Shown here piece by piece: positions 36,877 to 49,739 of a stretch of 64,000 bases of DNA. The position numbers and the translations under genes were made by a program. This DNA is from Morella rubra (Eukaryota > Streptophyta > Magnoliopsida > Fagales > Myricaceae). The notes below the pieces were generated by a model that was not told where the DNA came from, searched no databases, and saw only the letters and a program-made list of their open reading frames with translations. Location of the stretch: NCBI GenBank assembly GCA_003952965.2, contig RXIC02000094.1, positions 91,517 through 155,516 of the forward strand, in the 5' to 3' direction. The first letter of the stretch is position 1. Each line of letters starts with the position of its first letter.

Positions 36877-38352
36877 TTAATCCTTTTTGAATATTAGAGT
36901 CAAAATAGACAAGTGAGCCATATTCATAACACATGATTGGTATTTCGTTCATGATTTTAATGGATAAATAAACAGCAAGATACAAATCGAAGAAATTCAG
37001 AACTACATGAGTGAAAAGTGTCAAAATTGAAAGAAGGAGATGCAGAATATCAAGACCTCAAATCACTTGAGTGCAAAACGTAATTAGCCCTTGATATTTT
37101 GCAGTAGAAAGACAATACCCATTGGACATTGACTAATCTTTGTCAGGAGACTCAATTTTTTCTCTGTTGTTCGTCTTTGTTTTATTTTCCAAATATAAAA
37201 GATCAACGATTTCCAAAAATGTTATCCCATGCATGCAAATTTTTGCTTTCAAAAGGAATGTCACAGATATAACATTGAAAGCATTAGGTCGTATTTGATC
37301 TTCCCAAGGTAGCCAGCACCATGAATCTATACACAACGCGTACGCTCCCTGACAGCTCTAAGCGGAGTACTTGTCCATGCAGGTCACCGATGCTGGCCTT
37401 TCAGCACATCTGGAACCAACACGCAACAGAATCAATTAAGTCCCTATCGAACACTGTTCCCTTTTATAGCTAGTTAAAGATATACTGCATATGAATGGAG
37501 TAATTATGATCGTGGAGGACCTCAAGGACTTACAATTCATGAGTTCTGAGACTTTGATTCAACTCCCTTTAATTAATTGTCAAACCGATTCACCTCATGG
37601 AGTGGTAGCTGACTCCGACTTTCACTAATCTTGCACAAACAGAAACGTTACATTATTAAGAGATTTATATCAGTTTGCATGTAGTAGGAGACTAACCAAT
37701 CCGCAATGGGTCGGAGCTGATATATAGGAATACCTCTTTTAACCTAATAATTTCTAAAATATAATATTATCTTAACAGTTCACTATATATTTACCAGAAT
37801 GCAAAATTTCATGTCACATAAAATCTAATATTTAAGATCGACATGAAAATATGATCAAAGAGATAATGCGAAAAAAATTAATATCATATTAATTCACATG
37901 TAATAACCTATCGGAGCTTTAGACAACATATTGGAATACTACTTTAACCTAAAATTTCGACAATATTAGATATTATATTATCTTAAGTGTCCGCTATTTT
38001 CGTTATTTACACGAGACACAATCTCTCGTTATATATTTACTACGATGCAAATGATCACGCGAAGAAATTAATATCATCTAATAACCTATAGAAGTTTCAA
38101 ATGACATATATATATATACCACTTTGACCTAAAAATTCGACAGTATTATATTTTCTTAACCGTCTGCTATATTCGTTATTTTCCTGCAGAGGTAAAATCT
38201 CTAGTTATATATTTACCCGATGCAGAATTTCGTTAGACGTAAAATCTAATATTTAAGATGATCGAATAAGCTGGATCGGAATCAAATATGAAAAGGACAA
38301 TGCAGAGATTAGTACCATATTTATTAACTTTCATATGTAACGGAAAACTAAC

Positions 38353-38584
38353 CATGACAGCCAACGGCGAAGCATAGATCGTGAGTTGAACACGATGGCT
38401 AGAGTTGGAACCGAAACCGAGACAACGCCGATGAACAGCAGCTCCACTGGCAGCACTAGAACAACCTTCACCCTCTTCTGCTTGTCCGAGTAGATCAAGG
38501 AGATCAGGATTATCATGTTGATGAGCTCGATGGCCGTCCCCGACCCGTTAATGGTCACCACTAGTGTGCTCTGCTGGTGCACCA
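38353..38584 (-). pseudogene. SWEET pseudo-exon (copy B)
   Basis: Identical in translation to the fragment at 2232-2463; lies about 5 kb upstream of the intact SWEET gene start. Confidence 0.85.
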
Positions 38585-40448
38585 TGTTGATTAATGGTCA
38601 CCACTATCCTTTCGGATAACTCTGACACCCCTCTTGATTCCTCTTGATTAATGCTCATATATTGCCAAAAGGCACCTCTACTGCAGTGAAAAAGAAAGTC
38701 AAAATAGCGTTAGTGTGAAGGGCAGAGGTGGGTTTTTGTGGACCCTGGGAACTCTCGTACATATCGCACACATATATACGCCAAAGAAGACAGCCTGCAA
38801 ATATTTGTAGCACCCTATATGGCAACACAGATAACAGCACCATAAGGCTTTTTTCTGTTATCTCCTAGGGGTTCTCCTGGTCATCATAATAGTACTGAGA
38901 AATGTTAATGTGCAGTTGGTAACACTCCCTCGATTCCATCGTCGTGATTGTGGACAGGTGAGTCATGGATAAAATGTAATCATATGTAGTTGATCTTCTT
39001 CTTGTTAATGCACTTCTTTAGCATGAGGAGTACATATAACTATGTCATTAATTTTTAGATAGCTTTTTCTCTTGCCGCGGAAAGGACAAAATGCATGCCC
39101 ATCCTTGTCTGTCTTAATGCTGTTCTAAAATCTGAAATCACCAAATTTTTTCATTCCATGGCGAAATGAGAACAGAAGTTGAGAGCTCAAGCTTTTGTAC
39201 AGGGGAAACGAAAGGGGCTCTCATATATATGTTCCAAAGGGAATGACCAAAGAAGAAACGCTGCCCATAGTGTTTCAACTATGGTGTTAAGCTTGTAAAA
39301 CACAAATAATTTGGTCAGATGTACAGTACCGTTTCTGCAGCTGAGAAGTCGAAGAAGTAGGATAAATATCTCGTCAAACCGTTGAGCTTTTGTTTCTCTC
39401 AAAATCAATAATTGGTATTAGAAGCACGGCACTCAAATCTTTTATAATATTCAATATCGCACCAAGCGAAGCTATTCTAAGAGCGTTGGAGCGACATTAG
39501 TGAAATTCCAACAAAATAGATCAATAAAAACATTCGATATAGTTTTAATGATGGTTTATAATGCCCATATTTAATCACTAGTCGAAGACATAATGGGGAT
39601 TGATCCCACCTACTTCTAGCAAAAGTCCTTTGTCCATATATATTGATTACGGTTTCTGTAACTTTAATTTGTGTGGCATCATCTTATTTTTGACAAGTGT
39701 GTATAGTCTTCTAAGCACACGTTCTATATCCTTACTGGATGAGTTGACTCGTACGTGTCGCGGGCGTAATGTATGTATTAACGGGTCCTTTCTTTTCCAA
39801 ATATCAAGAACGATTTCCAAAAATGTTGTCCTCTAAAGTTTTTGCTTAATCAAGAGGAGCCAATATGTCAAAAATATTGAAAGCATTAGGTCGATCGTAT
39901 AGTATTTGATCTTACCAAGGGAGCCAGCACCATGAATCTATTCACAACGACGCGTGTTCCCTGACAGCTCTAAGCGGAGTACTTGTCCATGCAGATCACC
40001 GATGCTGGCCTTTCAGCACATCAGGAACCAACACGCAACAGAAAGATCAATTCAGTCCCTATCTAACACTGTTACTTTATAGGTAAGATATACTGCATAT
40101 GAGTGGAGAAATTATGATCGCGAAGGACCTTAAGGAGTTACAATTCATGAATTCTGAAACTTTGCTACAACTCCTTTTAATTAATTACCAAACAGTGATT
40201 GTGGACAGGTGAGTCATGGATAAAATGTAATCATATGTAGTTGATCTTCTTAAGAAGATTGGCTTATTAATGCAGTACTTCAATAGCATGAGGAGTACAT
40301 ATAACTATGTCATTAATTTTTAGCTAGCTGTTTCTCTTGCCGCGGAAAGGACATAATGCATGCCCATCCTTGTCTGTCTTAATGGTGTTCTAAAATCAGA
40401 CATTCACCAAAAATTTTCATTCCATGGCGAAATGAGAACAGAAGTTGA

Positions 40449-40616
40449 ATTAGCAAGCTGATTTGTTGGCACAATGGGCTGCGCGTGCTAAGCTTTCTGA
40501 CTTTATTGATCTTTCTTCTATTCCGCTAGTTATTGTTCTTTGTGACTCGAACTCTGTGTTACTTTAGTATTTATTATAAATGATGAAGTATGTGGGACAC
40601 GATTAGGTATTTTAAG

Positions 40617-40647
<31 letters not shown>
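40449..40647 (+). mobile_element. 5'-truncated LINE insertion (copy B)
   Basis: Same insertion, same flanking 14-bp imperfect target duplication and same (GA)n tail as 4328-4526. It was therefore present before the two large copies separated. Confidence 0.75.
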
Positions 40648-40649
<2 letters not shown>

Positions 40650-41955
40650 GACAAAAGTTGAAAGCTCAAACTTTTGCACAAGGGAAAGAAAGGAGGCTTT
40701 CTCATATATATGTTCCAAACTTCCAAAGGAATGACCAAAGAAGAAAGGCTGCCCGCAGTGTTTCAACTATGGTGTTAAGCTTGTAAAAAACAAATAATTT
40801 GGTCAAACGTACAGTACTGTTTCTGCAGGTGATAAGCAGAAGAAGTCCTTTATAGGATAAATATCTCGTCAGACTGTTGAACCGCAGTTCCTCTCAAAAT
40901 TAATAATTAGTATCAGAGGGGGTTACTCAAATCTTTCGTGACACTCAATATCAACAAGCCTATTCTAAGAGCACTAGAGTGGCATTAATGAAATTCCAAC
41001 AGAATAGATCAATAAAGACACTACATATAGTTTTAATGATGCTCTTATATATAATAACCAAATTGCCCATATTTAATCACTAGTCGAAGACATAATGGGG
41101 ATTGATTCCATCCCTACTTCCAGCAAAAGTCCTTTGTCCATAAATATTGATTACGGTTTCTGTAACTTTAATTAATTTGTGTGGCATCATCTTATTTTTG
41201 ACAAGTGTGTATATATAGTCGTCTAGCCCCACAGGTTCTATATCTTTACTGGATGAGTTGACTCGTATAACATATGTATGAATTAACGGGTCCTTTCTTT
41301 TCCAAATATAAAGAACGATTTCCAAAACAGTTTCCAAAAGCATTCAAGTTTTTGCTTTCAAAAGGAGCAATGTCACAGATATAACATTGAAAGCATTAGG
41401 TCGTATTTGATCTTACCATGGGAGCCAGCACCATGAATCTATACACAACGCGTGTTCCCTGACAGCTATAAGCGAATTTGTCCATGCAGATCACCGATGC
41501 TGGCCTTTCAGCACATCAGGAACCAACACTATACATCAAGATAAAATCAGTCCCTATCGAACACTGTCCCCTTTTATAGTTAAAGATACACTGCATATGA
41601 ATGGAGTAATTATGATCGTGGAGGACCATAAGGACTTACAATTCATGAATTCTGAGTGATTACCAAATTGATTCACTTGGAGTGGTATCTGACTTGGACA
41701 TTCACTAATATTGCACAAACAGAAACTTGACATTATTATTTTTACCATCCAATTCTTCTTTTTGGAAGAGCACTTTTGGATGTCAACAGTATAAGACTCA
41801 AATTAAGAGCATTTAGATGCAATTTGGACCAATCCATGACACCTAATAGTTCTCAGAGGGCTTGACATTGAAGACCGATGCAGGCCTTCCAGCACACCGG
41901 ACACTAACTAGTGGCAAGAGAATTATTCAGTCCTTGTCGAATTGCAAAAAGGCAT

Positions 41956-42780
41956 TGAAATATTCAAATCAGCTATAATGAGTTACATGAATATATTCCT
42001 TAATTACCTAAACAATATAAGGTGTTGTTTAGCAGACGGTATTGAAATTCTGATATGAGTGAGATGAAAGAAGAAAAGTGACGGGACATGATTATGTAGG
42101 GCGCCAGTACCCTGAAATTTATATAGTTTATATAGCTGCACGTGCTTTTCTTTGTTGCAAACATCAAATTGGAAACATATAACAAATCTGGGGAAAGTTT
42201 CAAGTTACAGACATTCTTAATTGAAGTAAAGTTAAATCCACGTACAGTGCGATCGATCGTCATGGAGTGTACAATCGGACGTCCTTGATCTTTGCTGACG
42301 TCTCAACCTAAACCAGTAACATGCTCATTCTTCAGCATCGTCTTGTTCGATCTTCTTTTTTCTATCTTGGGAAATTTTGGCATGTGCTTGTTGCATTATT
42401 CTTTTCGTGATGAAAAAGGAATGTGCAGGGATCAATGAGGCGTAGAAGCCAGATTCTTTAGGAAATTGATAGGGTATCATGAAGATTTAGAAGAAAAGAA
42501 GAAGAAGATAGGGTATCATGAAGAGTACTAATGACCACATAAGCCACTAGGTGTGGTGCAATATCGGATTGGACTTTGCGAGGAAAAGGGAAAAGATTTG
42601 GGAAGAGTTTATATGAATTGGAATCGTGAGAAGGACCAGCTAAGCTTGAACATGACAGGCCCAGACACATTCGATGAGAACGATTTGAAGGATCTGCTCT
42701 ATTAACATGGCAATATTCTTATACTTCATTACATATAGGACAACCGACCATGTTGGCTTGTCGAGTTTTCAATGATGCTC
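41956..42780. other. Intergenic DNA, no gene seen (copy B)
   Basis: Counterpart of 5835-6659. Confidence 0.6.
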
Positions 42781-42956
42781 TCTCGACCGTTCATTACTTA
42801 TTATGGGCCCGTCCTATCCTTTCTACTTTTACTTATTATGGCTGGGCCCGTCCTATCTTTTCTACTTTTTCATTACTTATGATGGGCTGTCCTATCCTTT
42901 CTGATTTTACTTATTACGTCGTGTCCAATCCTTTGTACTTTTTCATTAGTCATGGG
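42781..42956. repeat. Imperfect tandem repeat, about 40-bp units (copy B)
   Basis: Same array as 6660-6835. Confidence 0.7.
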
Positions 42957-43374
42957 TGGTCGCTATCATGAAAGTTTCTATTATATTTTTTTAGTTAATC
43001 ACACTTTACATTTACGTGATTGGGGGCAAACAACTACGAGCCCTGATAAAAATGCATCAGTTAAAACTATCGGCCAGACTCTGACTAGATTGGGGCATTT
43101 GACCAAACAGAAAAGCACAAACAAATGAACAAACATTCGTACGAAATTTATTCACTCAAATGGGCATTTCCTTCAAGTGAACAACTTCAAGCTCACAACA
43201 CCAACACACGTATGAAAAACAATTAAGATATGAAAACAATTGGGATTTCAAAGCTCAATAAATCAGAAAACCTCGCCAAATTACAACTTCAACACTATAC
43301 ATGATCCTCTACGCTACAGAATGTGCACATGTAAGAGAGAAGAAAGACGTGGAATAACTATTCTTTTGCTCTGT

Positions 43375-46300
43375 TCAAATTCGAAAACCCAAGCTGGGCC
43401 ACCTCTTTGTGACCTCTTTCTTTGTCTTCTTTGAGTTCGGATCGATCAGATTTTCCAGTGATTTTGCTTTTCTGTCTCTGGTCCGACCTGCTTCTTTCAG
43501 GAGCTCAGCTAGCCTTCTTTTCTCATCTTCAAAGTCAGGATTTGCAATTCCAAGCTTTTCTTCTCTAAGTTTAAGGACATACTCCAAGATTTCAATTGCA
43601 TCACCCACCCTGAAATATTTGGATGGAATATGTTAGTAACAGAAGAACAATCCTACGAGAGCATGTTCTTGTAATGAGCATTAATGGTAGTACTAACGCA
43701 GAATATGTAGATTACCCCGAGCAAAACCACAAAATCCTGAAACAGGCAATGATCCAAATTCAACCCTAAAGAGAAGGTAAGGATTGAACGATTCAGTTGA
43801 ATCAGACCCATCATGAAGTTTCAGTTAATTTATGAGCCAGTAGTGACTGTTGATTACAGAATTTAACAAAGGAAAATGCACTTCAAAGATTGTTCTCCTT
43901 ATATCAGAAATAATGTACTTCAAACGTGGAACCAAGCAGCAGAACTGAACAAAGGTTCAAAGACATTCACTCTTCAACAAAACCAGTCATTTAAAACAGA
44001 AATCTCACTGGTAATTCGAAATACATGAAGAGTTAAGCTTATATTGGGGTTCAAAGTGTATACCAAAAACTCTGAAGTTGCTACAGTAAACAGGATAACT
44101 TCACCCTATTGACTGGCATTTGGTTTTTTAGATACATGGGGCATTCAGATATCAAGGGTTGCCAGTTTTGGTGATACACCAGGTGGCTGAATACAAACCT
44201 TCTCAACGTGTTATTAACATTTCTTAAGGCTTGGGATTTAGTGTATACCAAAAACTCTGAAATTGCTACAGTAAACAGGATAACTTCACCCTATTGACTG
44301 CATTTGGTTTTTTAGATACATGGGGCATTCAGATATCAAGGGTTGCCAGTTTTGGTGATACACCAGGTGGCTGAATACAAACCTTATCAACGTGTTATTT
44401 ACATTTCTTAAGGCTTGGGATTTTGAAAGATTGTGGATATCTCGCTTGTAGAGAGAAGAACCCAGTAAGGCAGGATCAAGCCAATAATTGAAAACTCAAC
44501 TTTTGGCTCAGAGAATCAGGTACATTGTCCATAAGCAAGCAGATTGCACCAAAATACCAGAAGAAGAAATTAAAATGATATATTACCTGCCCATAGCATC
44601 ATAGGTTGCGGCAAGATTACTATACACTCCAAGGGTATCCTGGTGACATGGGCCACATTCCTGTTCCAGAATCCCCCTCGCTTGTTCAAATAACTCAGCT
44701 GCCTCGTCTATCTTGAACAACTGTACACAAGCCAATCCCATTTGGTTCAACACAACCCCAAAGAAGGCCGACTTCCTCTCCCCACCAGCTCTAAGTTTTG
44801 CTATAGCACTTTCAAAAAAATTCCTTGCATCTTCATACCTCCCAACAATATAATACATCACTCCCATTCGTGCTTCTATTCCTGCAATTGTGCTATGTTG
44901 TCCTGGCTTATCCTCCAACATTTTCATTGACTTCTGTAAAAGCTTCAGAGCCTCCTCAGGCTCATCCACAGACTCATAAATAGCAGATATTTCAGTCAAT
45001 CCGCCAGCAATTTCTTCCACCGAGGTTCCAGGTACAGGTTTAGCATATATCCTCAGGGCATTTTCACAATAGGATTTGGAGTCTCGGAGCTTTCCCGTTC
45101 TGTGATACAGGTCAGCAAGCCTCACAAAGACAGAGGCAACAAAAGGGTGGTTGTCGCCCTTTGATGATTTGAAGACCGTAAGTGCCTTCTGGTAGGAAAA
45201 GAGAGCCTCATCATAGCGACAGAGAGACATGTAAATTGTACCAATGCTGACATCAATAGCAGCAACCTCACTTTCTTGTCCATTTGCAATCATTGCCATG
45301 CTGGCAAGCACAAGGTGCTCAAGGGCTGTTTCATAATCTCCTTTTGCCTCACATATGAGAGCCATCAGCCGCCGGTCAGCTGCTTCTTCAAGCGATGCAG
45401 GTTCACTGTGAGCACGATGAATTTCAAGGGTCTTCTTGCATAACTCTTCTGCCCTTTCAAACTCCATTGCTTGAACATGGGCCTCAGCTAAGTACCTGCA
45501 TTTTCAATGTCAACTGACTTAAAATTTGTTGCTCCACTGATCCAAGAATTAGGACTCCAAATTAGTAACTTAAGAAGCCAGAAAGTTTGTAGGCACTTTC
45601 ACCTAAACACAAACCCACACTCTGGATGAGATAAAACTACATTTTACGAAGGCAATTACCATCCAAAACCTCTGAAGGCTTGCACTACATCCCTTACCAG
45701 CCAGTCACTAGCCCAATCAAAGAAAAGAGAGTCCTATTAAAGTTTCCACCCACCATAAAACACCTGAGAAAATTCATTTGCATGAACTTCTCTAAAGGAA
45801 ACTTTCTTTCAGTCGTCTACCCACTGAAAGTGTATGGAAGTCAATTTTCCAACATATTGTTCCATCATGGACTTAAAAACTGTATCCACATCATGAATGT
45901 GTAATTGTCAGTCAGAAATCACAAATTCACAATAATAAAAATCTGAGCCTAATCCCCAAAGCATTCAACCTTCGGCAAGTTGAAATGATTCCCAAATGCA
46001 GCCATGGAAGAAAATTTCATTTCGCCTGGTAGAAACAAAAAGAATACTAGAAACTTATCTCTAAATAGCTGCTGTTTTCTTCATGCTACAGTCAGTTCCT
46101 TTTAGTTATCAAATTTAAATACAAACATACGTCAACATATATGAATGCCTAGAAGAAGAATCACAACTAAACATGGACAAGTGGATGTTCCATTTTCTAG
46201 TAATTAGCAAGATAAAGTCCATAGATACAAAATTGTTTCTCGAGGTTTAATTTTATCACAATTTCCACCGCTTAGTTTCCTAGAAATTAGCCAAAAAAAA

Positions 46301-47200
46301 AAATCAGAAATGACAAGATAGCCAGCGACATACGGTTTTCGCGACTTTTCAGGCAAAGTTTCAGCAAAACTTCCATAAGGGATTAGCTTAAATTTTCACA
46401 CCTGGCCATCTTTATCGGAAATCCGACTATATTTAGGGAGCCAAAGCTTTAAAATTTCGGTAATGGTGTGACGTCATCAGCCAATTAATTTAAAAATCTA
46501 CGGAATAAAAACAGTTATCTTTAGCATACAAGCACGAACAACAAACCTGCAAGTCTCTCCGACTCTGGGATCTGACTCCCCAAGGGCCTCGATCTGGATC
46601 TTAAGCCCTTCTTCGTAGGAAGCGATCGACTTGTCGACCTGCCCGAGCATCGAGTACGTGTCCCCGAGCTGCATATGACCCGAGAAAGCGGCGAGCGCGT
46701 GATCCGCACCCCTCGGAGGTTCCGGGACTCGGATCGCCCGCTCCAGGACAGGCATCGCCTCGTCGAACCGGCCCAGGCTGCAGTATATGGCGGCCAGCAC
46801 GTGCAAGCTCATCGCCAGGTCCAGGCTGGGCTCGCCGTCGGCCGGAGCGCACCTCTCGAAGGACTTGGACGCCCGGACCGCGTAGTCCAAGGCCTTCGTG
46901 GGACCCTCGCCGGACGCGATGGCGTCGCGGGCGAGCTTTAGGAGGAAAGGCCCGAGATCGGGGTTGTCGAGGGCGGAGTCGGAGTTCGGGTTAAGATCCG
47001 GGATCGGGCTATCGGGAGGAGGTCTCCTGGGGGACAACTTGGATCGGGAAGGCGAAGGAAGGAAGGAAGTTTTTTTTGCGGGGAGGGAGGTTTGGAGTTG
47101 GCGGCAGGTTCGGATCTTTGGGACTGGATTTGGGTATCGGGACGGAGATTTGTAGCGGCGCGGCGCCGGGCGGGGTCTTAACGGAAACTAGGCCCGGCAT
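43375..47200 (-). pseudogene. KLCR1: KLCR1 (copy B) with frameshift in exon 1
   Basis: Exons correspond to 47200-46547, 45495-44587 and 43609-43375. Exons 2 and 3 encode the same protein as copy A. Exon 1 is 654 nt against 656 in copy A: one G is lost in the run near 47138-47142 (CGGGGA to CGGGA), and a poly-T/poly-G stretch at about 47055-47080 is rearranged with a further net loss of one base. After about 21 residues (MPGLVSVKTPPGAAPLQISV) the frame changes and ends at a stop near 47009, so the TPR region is not reached from the normal ATG. Both changes sit in homopolymer or purine runs, so a sequencing error is possible. If real, the copy is non-functional or would need an internal start. 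Confidence 0.85.
44056..44425. repeat. 185-bp tandem duplication in KLCR1 intron 2 (copy B only)
   Basis: GTGTATACCAAAAACTCTGA begins at 44056 and again at 44241. The unit ends with GGCTTGGGATTTA. Copy A has one unit (from about 7937). The two units differ at a few bases (for example GACTGGCATT against GACTGCATT). Confidence 0.92.
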
Positions 47201-48016
47201 CGTGACCGTCAATCGGAGAGCAGTGCTAAAAGCTAAGTTTCAGAGAATCTCTGGGATAACAAAGAGGGCCTCAGAGAGAAGAGGGAAGAGATCAGGGGAG
47301 CTAATGAAGGATTAGAACTCGTTACCGGTCTCAACAACAGACTGTTGATCAATGGCAGTGAGTTTGCAAAGCAGATGAGATGTCTCTGCTGGCAAAAGTG
47401 TGATGGAGGTTTCCAGTTTCAGTGTTCCTGAGGACAAAATGGTAATTGGAGATGCAACTGGATTATTTAAAAGTAGTTGATTATTTTTCTTTCTTTTTCT
47501 GGGGAGAGATTTGACTTTTAAAGAAAGGATGATGGGGCTGGCGTGTCTGCTGTGGACTCCGGTGCTGAGATTATAAACTCTCTCTCTCCCAATCGTAACG
47601 GAGGCGTGGAACGGAAAACGGGAACCGAACAAGATAAGAATAATATATTCGGTGCTAATTTGCATGCAGCGTTTAATAAAATATATTATTTCTTCTACTT
47701 TGATTCATCAATTCGAGACGAATCTGCAGCGCAACTTTTACCGAAAAACGGAAATACGGGTCAAGAGCAGTTATATTGGCCAACGGCTTTTTCTAAAAAT
47801 AATAATTTAAGAAAAAGATAATTTTTTTTATAAATCTTTAATGGTATTTTCGTAGATAAAAAAATTTTATTTTTTACACAAATTAATTAGCGTCTTTTTA
47901 AAATCAGGTCGAGATTAATTAAATCGGTCCACTTTAGATCGGTCAACAATTGGGTTATGGACGGATGGACCAGATTGATCCTACATCATGGGCTTAAATC
48001 GTTTGGATCCATTACT

Positions 48017-48089
48017 TTTGGGCCCAAACTGTTTTGGAAATGGACTATTATTACTGGGCAGGATTAGATCCACATGTTAGTGGGCCCAT
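48017..48089. promoter_or_regulatory. Two GGGCCC motifs upstream of KLCR1 (copy B)
   Basis: Same pair as in copy A: TTTGGGCCCAAA (48017-48028) and GTGGGCCCAT (48080-48089). Confidence 0.3.
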
Positions 48090-48099
48090 ACAATCAATT

Positions 48100-49527
48100 C
48101 TCTACTAATGTGGGGGAGGGAAAGAGAAAAAAGTTAAAAGAGTACCCTGTCCAATGAGTAGTAAGATATTGTCGAATAGAAGAAAGAAATGCAGTGAGAT
48201 ATTGGCTATTTATATAAGTTTTTCTATTTGTGTATAAAAGAACTGAATCCAAAAGAATAAAGGTTAAATTAGCAGGAACTTGGTAACTATAAGAAACAAC
48301 CTCAACAAATATATATATTATTGTCGTGACTATCTAGATAATTAATCGAAATTTCTTACGTACACTTATTTGACCAAAATTTACCTTTTCATCAACCCAC
48401 TTCCACTTTTTATATGTCCCAAAAAGTAATGTTTAGAATATTTACACTGAAAATTGCAGAACTCAAACCAAGGAAGTTTGATTAATCAAAAGATATAAGA
48501 AGATTTTAAAAATTCCATTTAATTGATTGCAATTATTAATAATAATAGAAAAGGTTTGGCTACTTTCTTGGGACTATTCCATTACTATTTGATCAATCAA
48601 TACTTATTGCTTGTACCATAAAATAAAGTTAAATGTTTCTAATGACACTAGTGAAACATGAAATTCTATCAAGGGATTTTTTTTAAAAGGAGTACGGTAT
48701 CTCCGAAATTTATTAGAAACTCTCACTTATGGCCTAACAAAGGATAATAGGAGGAAGAAACTCATCATATAATTGAACAAACGAATTGAAATAAAGTTCA
48801 AAATAGTAATATTTGTCAAGGAACAACTATTTCATGCAAATCTTGAACATAGCTGTATTTTTTGGAATATATATATAATTATTTTTATTTATTATAGTAA
48901 AGACTCTTTTTTGGCATGTTAGGAATGGATAATATCTGATTCAGGCTGCCTCTTGACTCAGTAGATTGAAATCTTCACCTTCTAAATGAAATACGCACAA
49001 AAAACTCGGAACTCATTATAATCATGCTTCTCATATTGACACCCACTCATATATTCAAGGTAGTGTCGAGCCATAAACCAGACTAATAGAAGATATTTGG
49101 ACAGAAGAGAGCCCTGACTGTCTTTGTTGTTTAATTTACAGCATTGTTGATTAAACTGCTAAATGGAACCAAGCATTAATGAATTAGGTTTTCATAACCA
49201 TATGTCTCTGATCACAGTACTCCATCTATGGTGGTTGGTCAAACTTTGCATTCATGTTGATTTCAGTACCCTTTTTAAGTTGGTCATTAACAGGTGGCTT
49301 GGTATTTTTCTGGACATGTATACTGATTTTGCTGATGCCCTTTGGGAGAAATGCAGGAATAATTGGATGTTTTATTTTCCCTCAAATTCTTAGGAAAAAT
49401 TGGATGATTAAGGTTTCCAGATTGGGTGGACTCCAGATTAAGAACATCAAATACCAATCAAGGGGTCTACGACCCGACTGTCTTTTTTTGATTCAATTCC
49501 AATCATGAGTTCCTGAGTTCTAAGCAA
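48100..49527. other. AT-rich intergenic DNA upstream of KLCR1 (copy B)
   Basis: Counterpart of 11800-13231; no gene recognised. Confidence 0.5.
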
Positions 49528-49591
49528 AGTTTAAACACTCCTTATGTAGCGAAGTGTCATGGCAAGGAAGACTTCCATATACTATTCACAA

Positions 49592-49632
49592 CTATATATA
49601 ATATATATTATATATATATATATATATACTAT
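49592..49632. repeat. AT microsatellite
   Basis: A run of mostly alternating T and A just right of the end of copy B and about 110 bp beyond the PSY stop codon. Confidence 0.8.
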
Positions 49633-49739
49633 CTACAATAAAAGTGTGCTCGATCACAACTCACAAGCCGCTCTAGATCTCTCTGTGCAACATCATTCTC
49701 ACAAAGCTCAAAGGCTGTAGAACGATCGGCTTGAGTTAC

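Larger units (their letters stand above)
37186..41951. repeat. Array of decayed SWEET-flank repeats (copy B)
   Basis: Copy B counterpart of 1065-5830, with the same order of P and Q blocks and no indel relative to copy A. Confidence 0.75.
36122..49527. repeat. Large direct duplication, copy B (13.4 kb)
   Basis: Partner of 1-13231. Copy B is complete through the last shared bases (TCTAAGCAA at 49519-49527) and continues into unique DNA with the PSY gene. Differences from copy A include a 185-bp tandem duplication in KLCR1 intron 2, two single-base net losses in KLCR1 exon 1, and 4-, 1-, 3- and 1-bp losses plus a 1-bp gain upstream of KLCR1, with a few substitutions. Confidence 0.97.
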
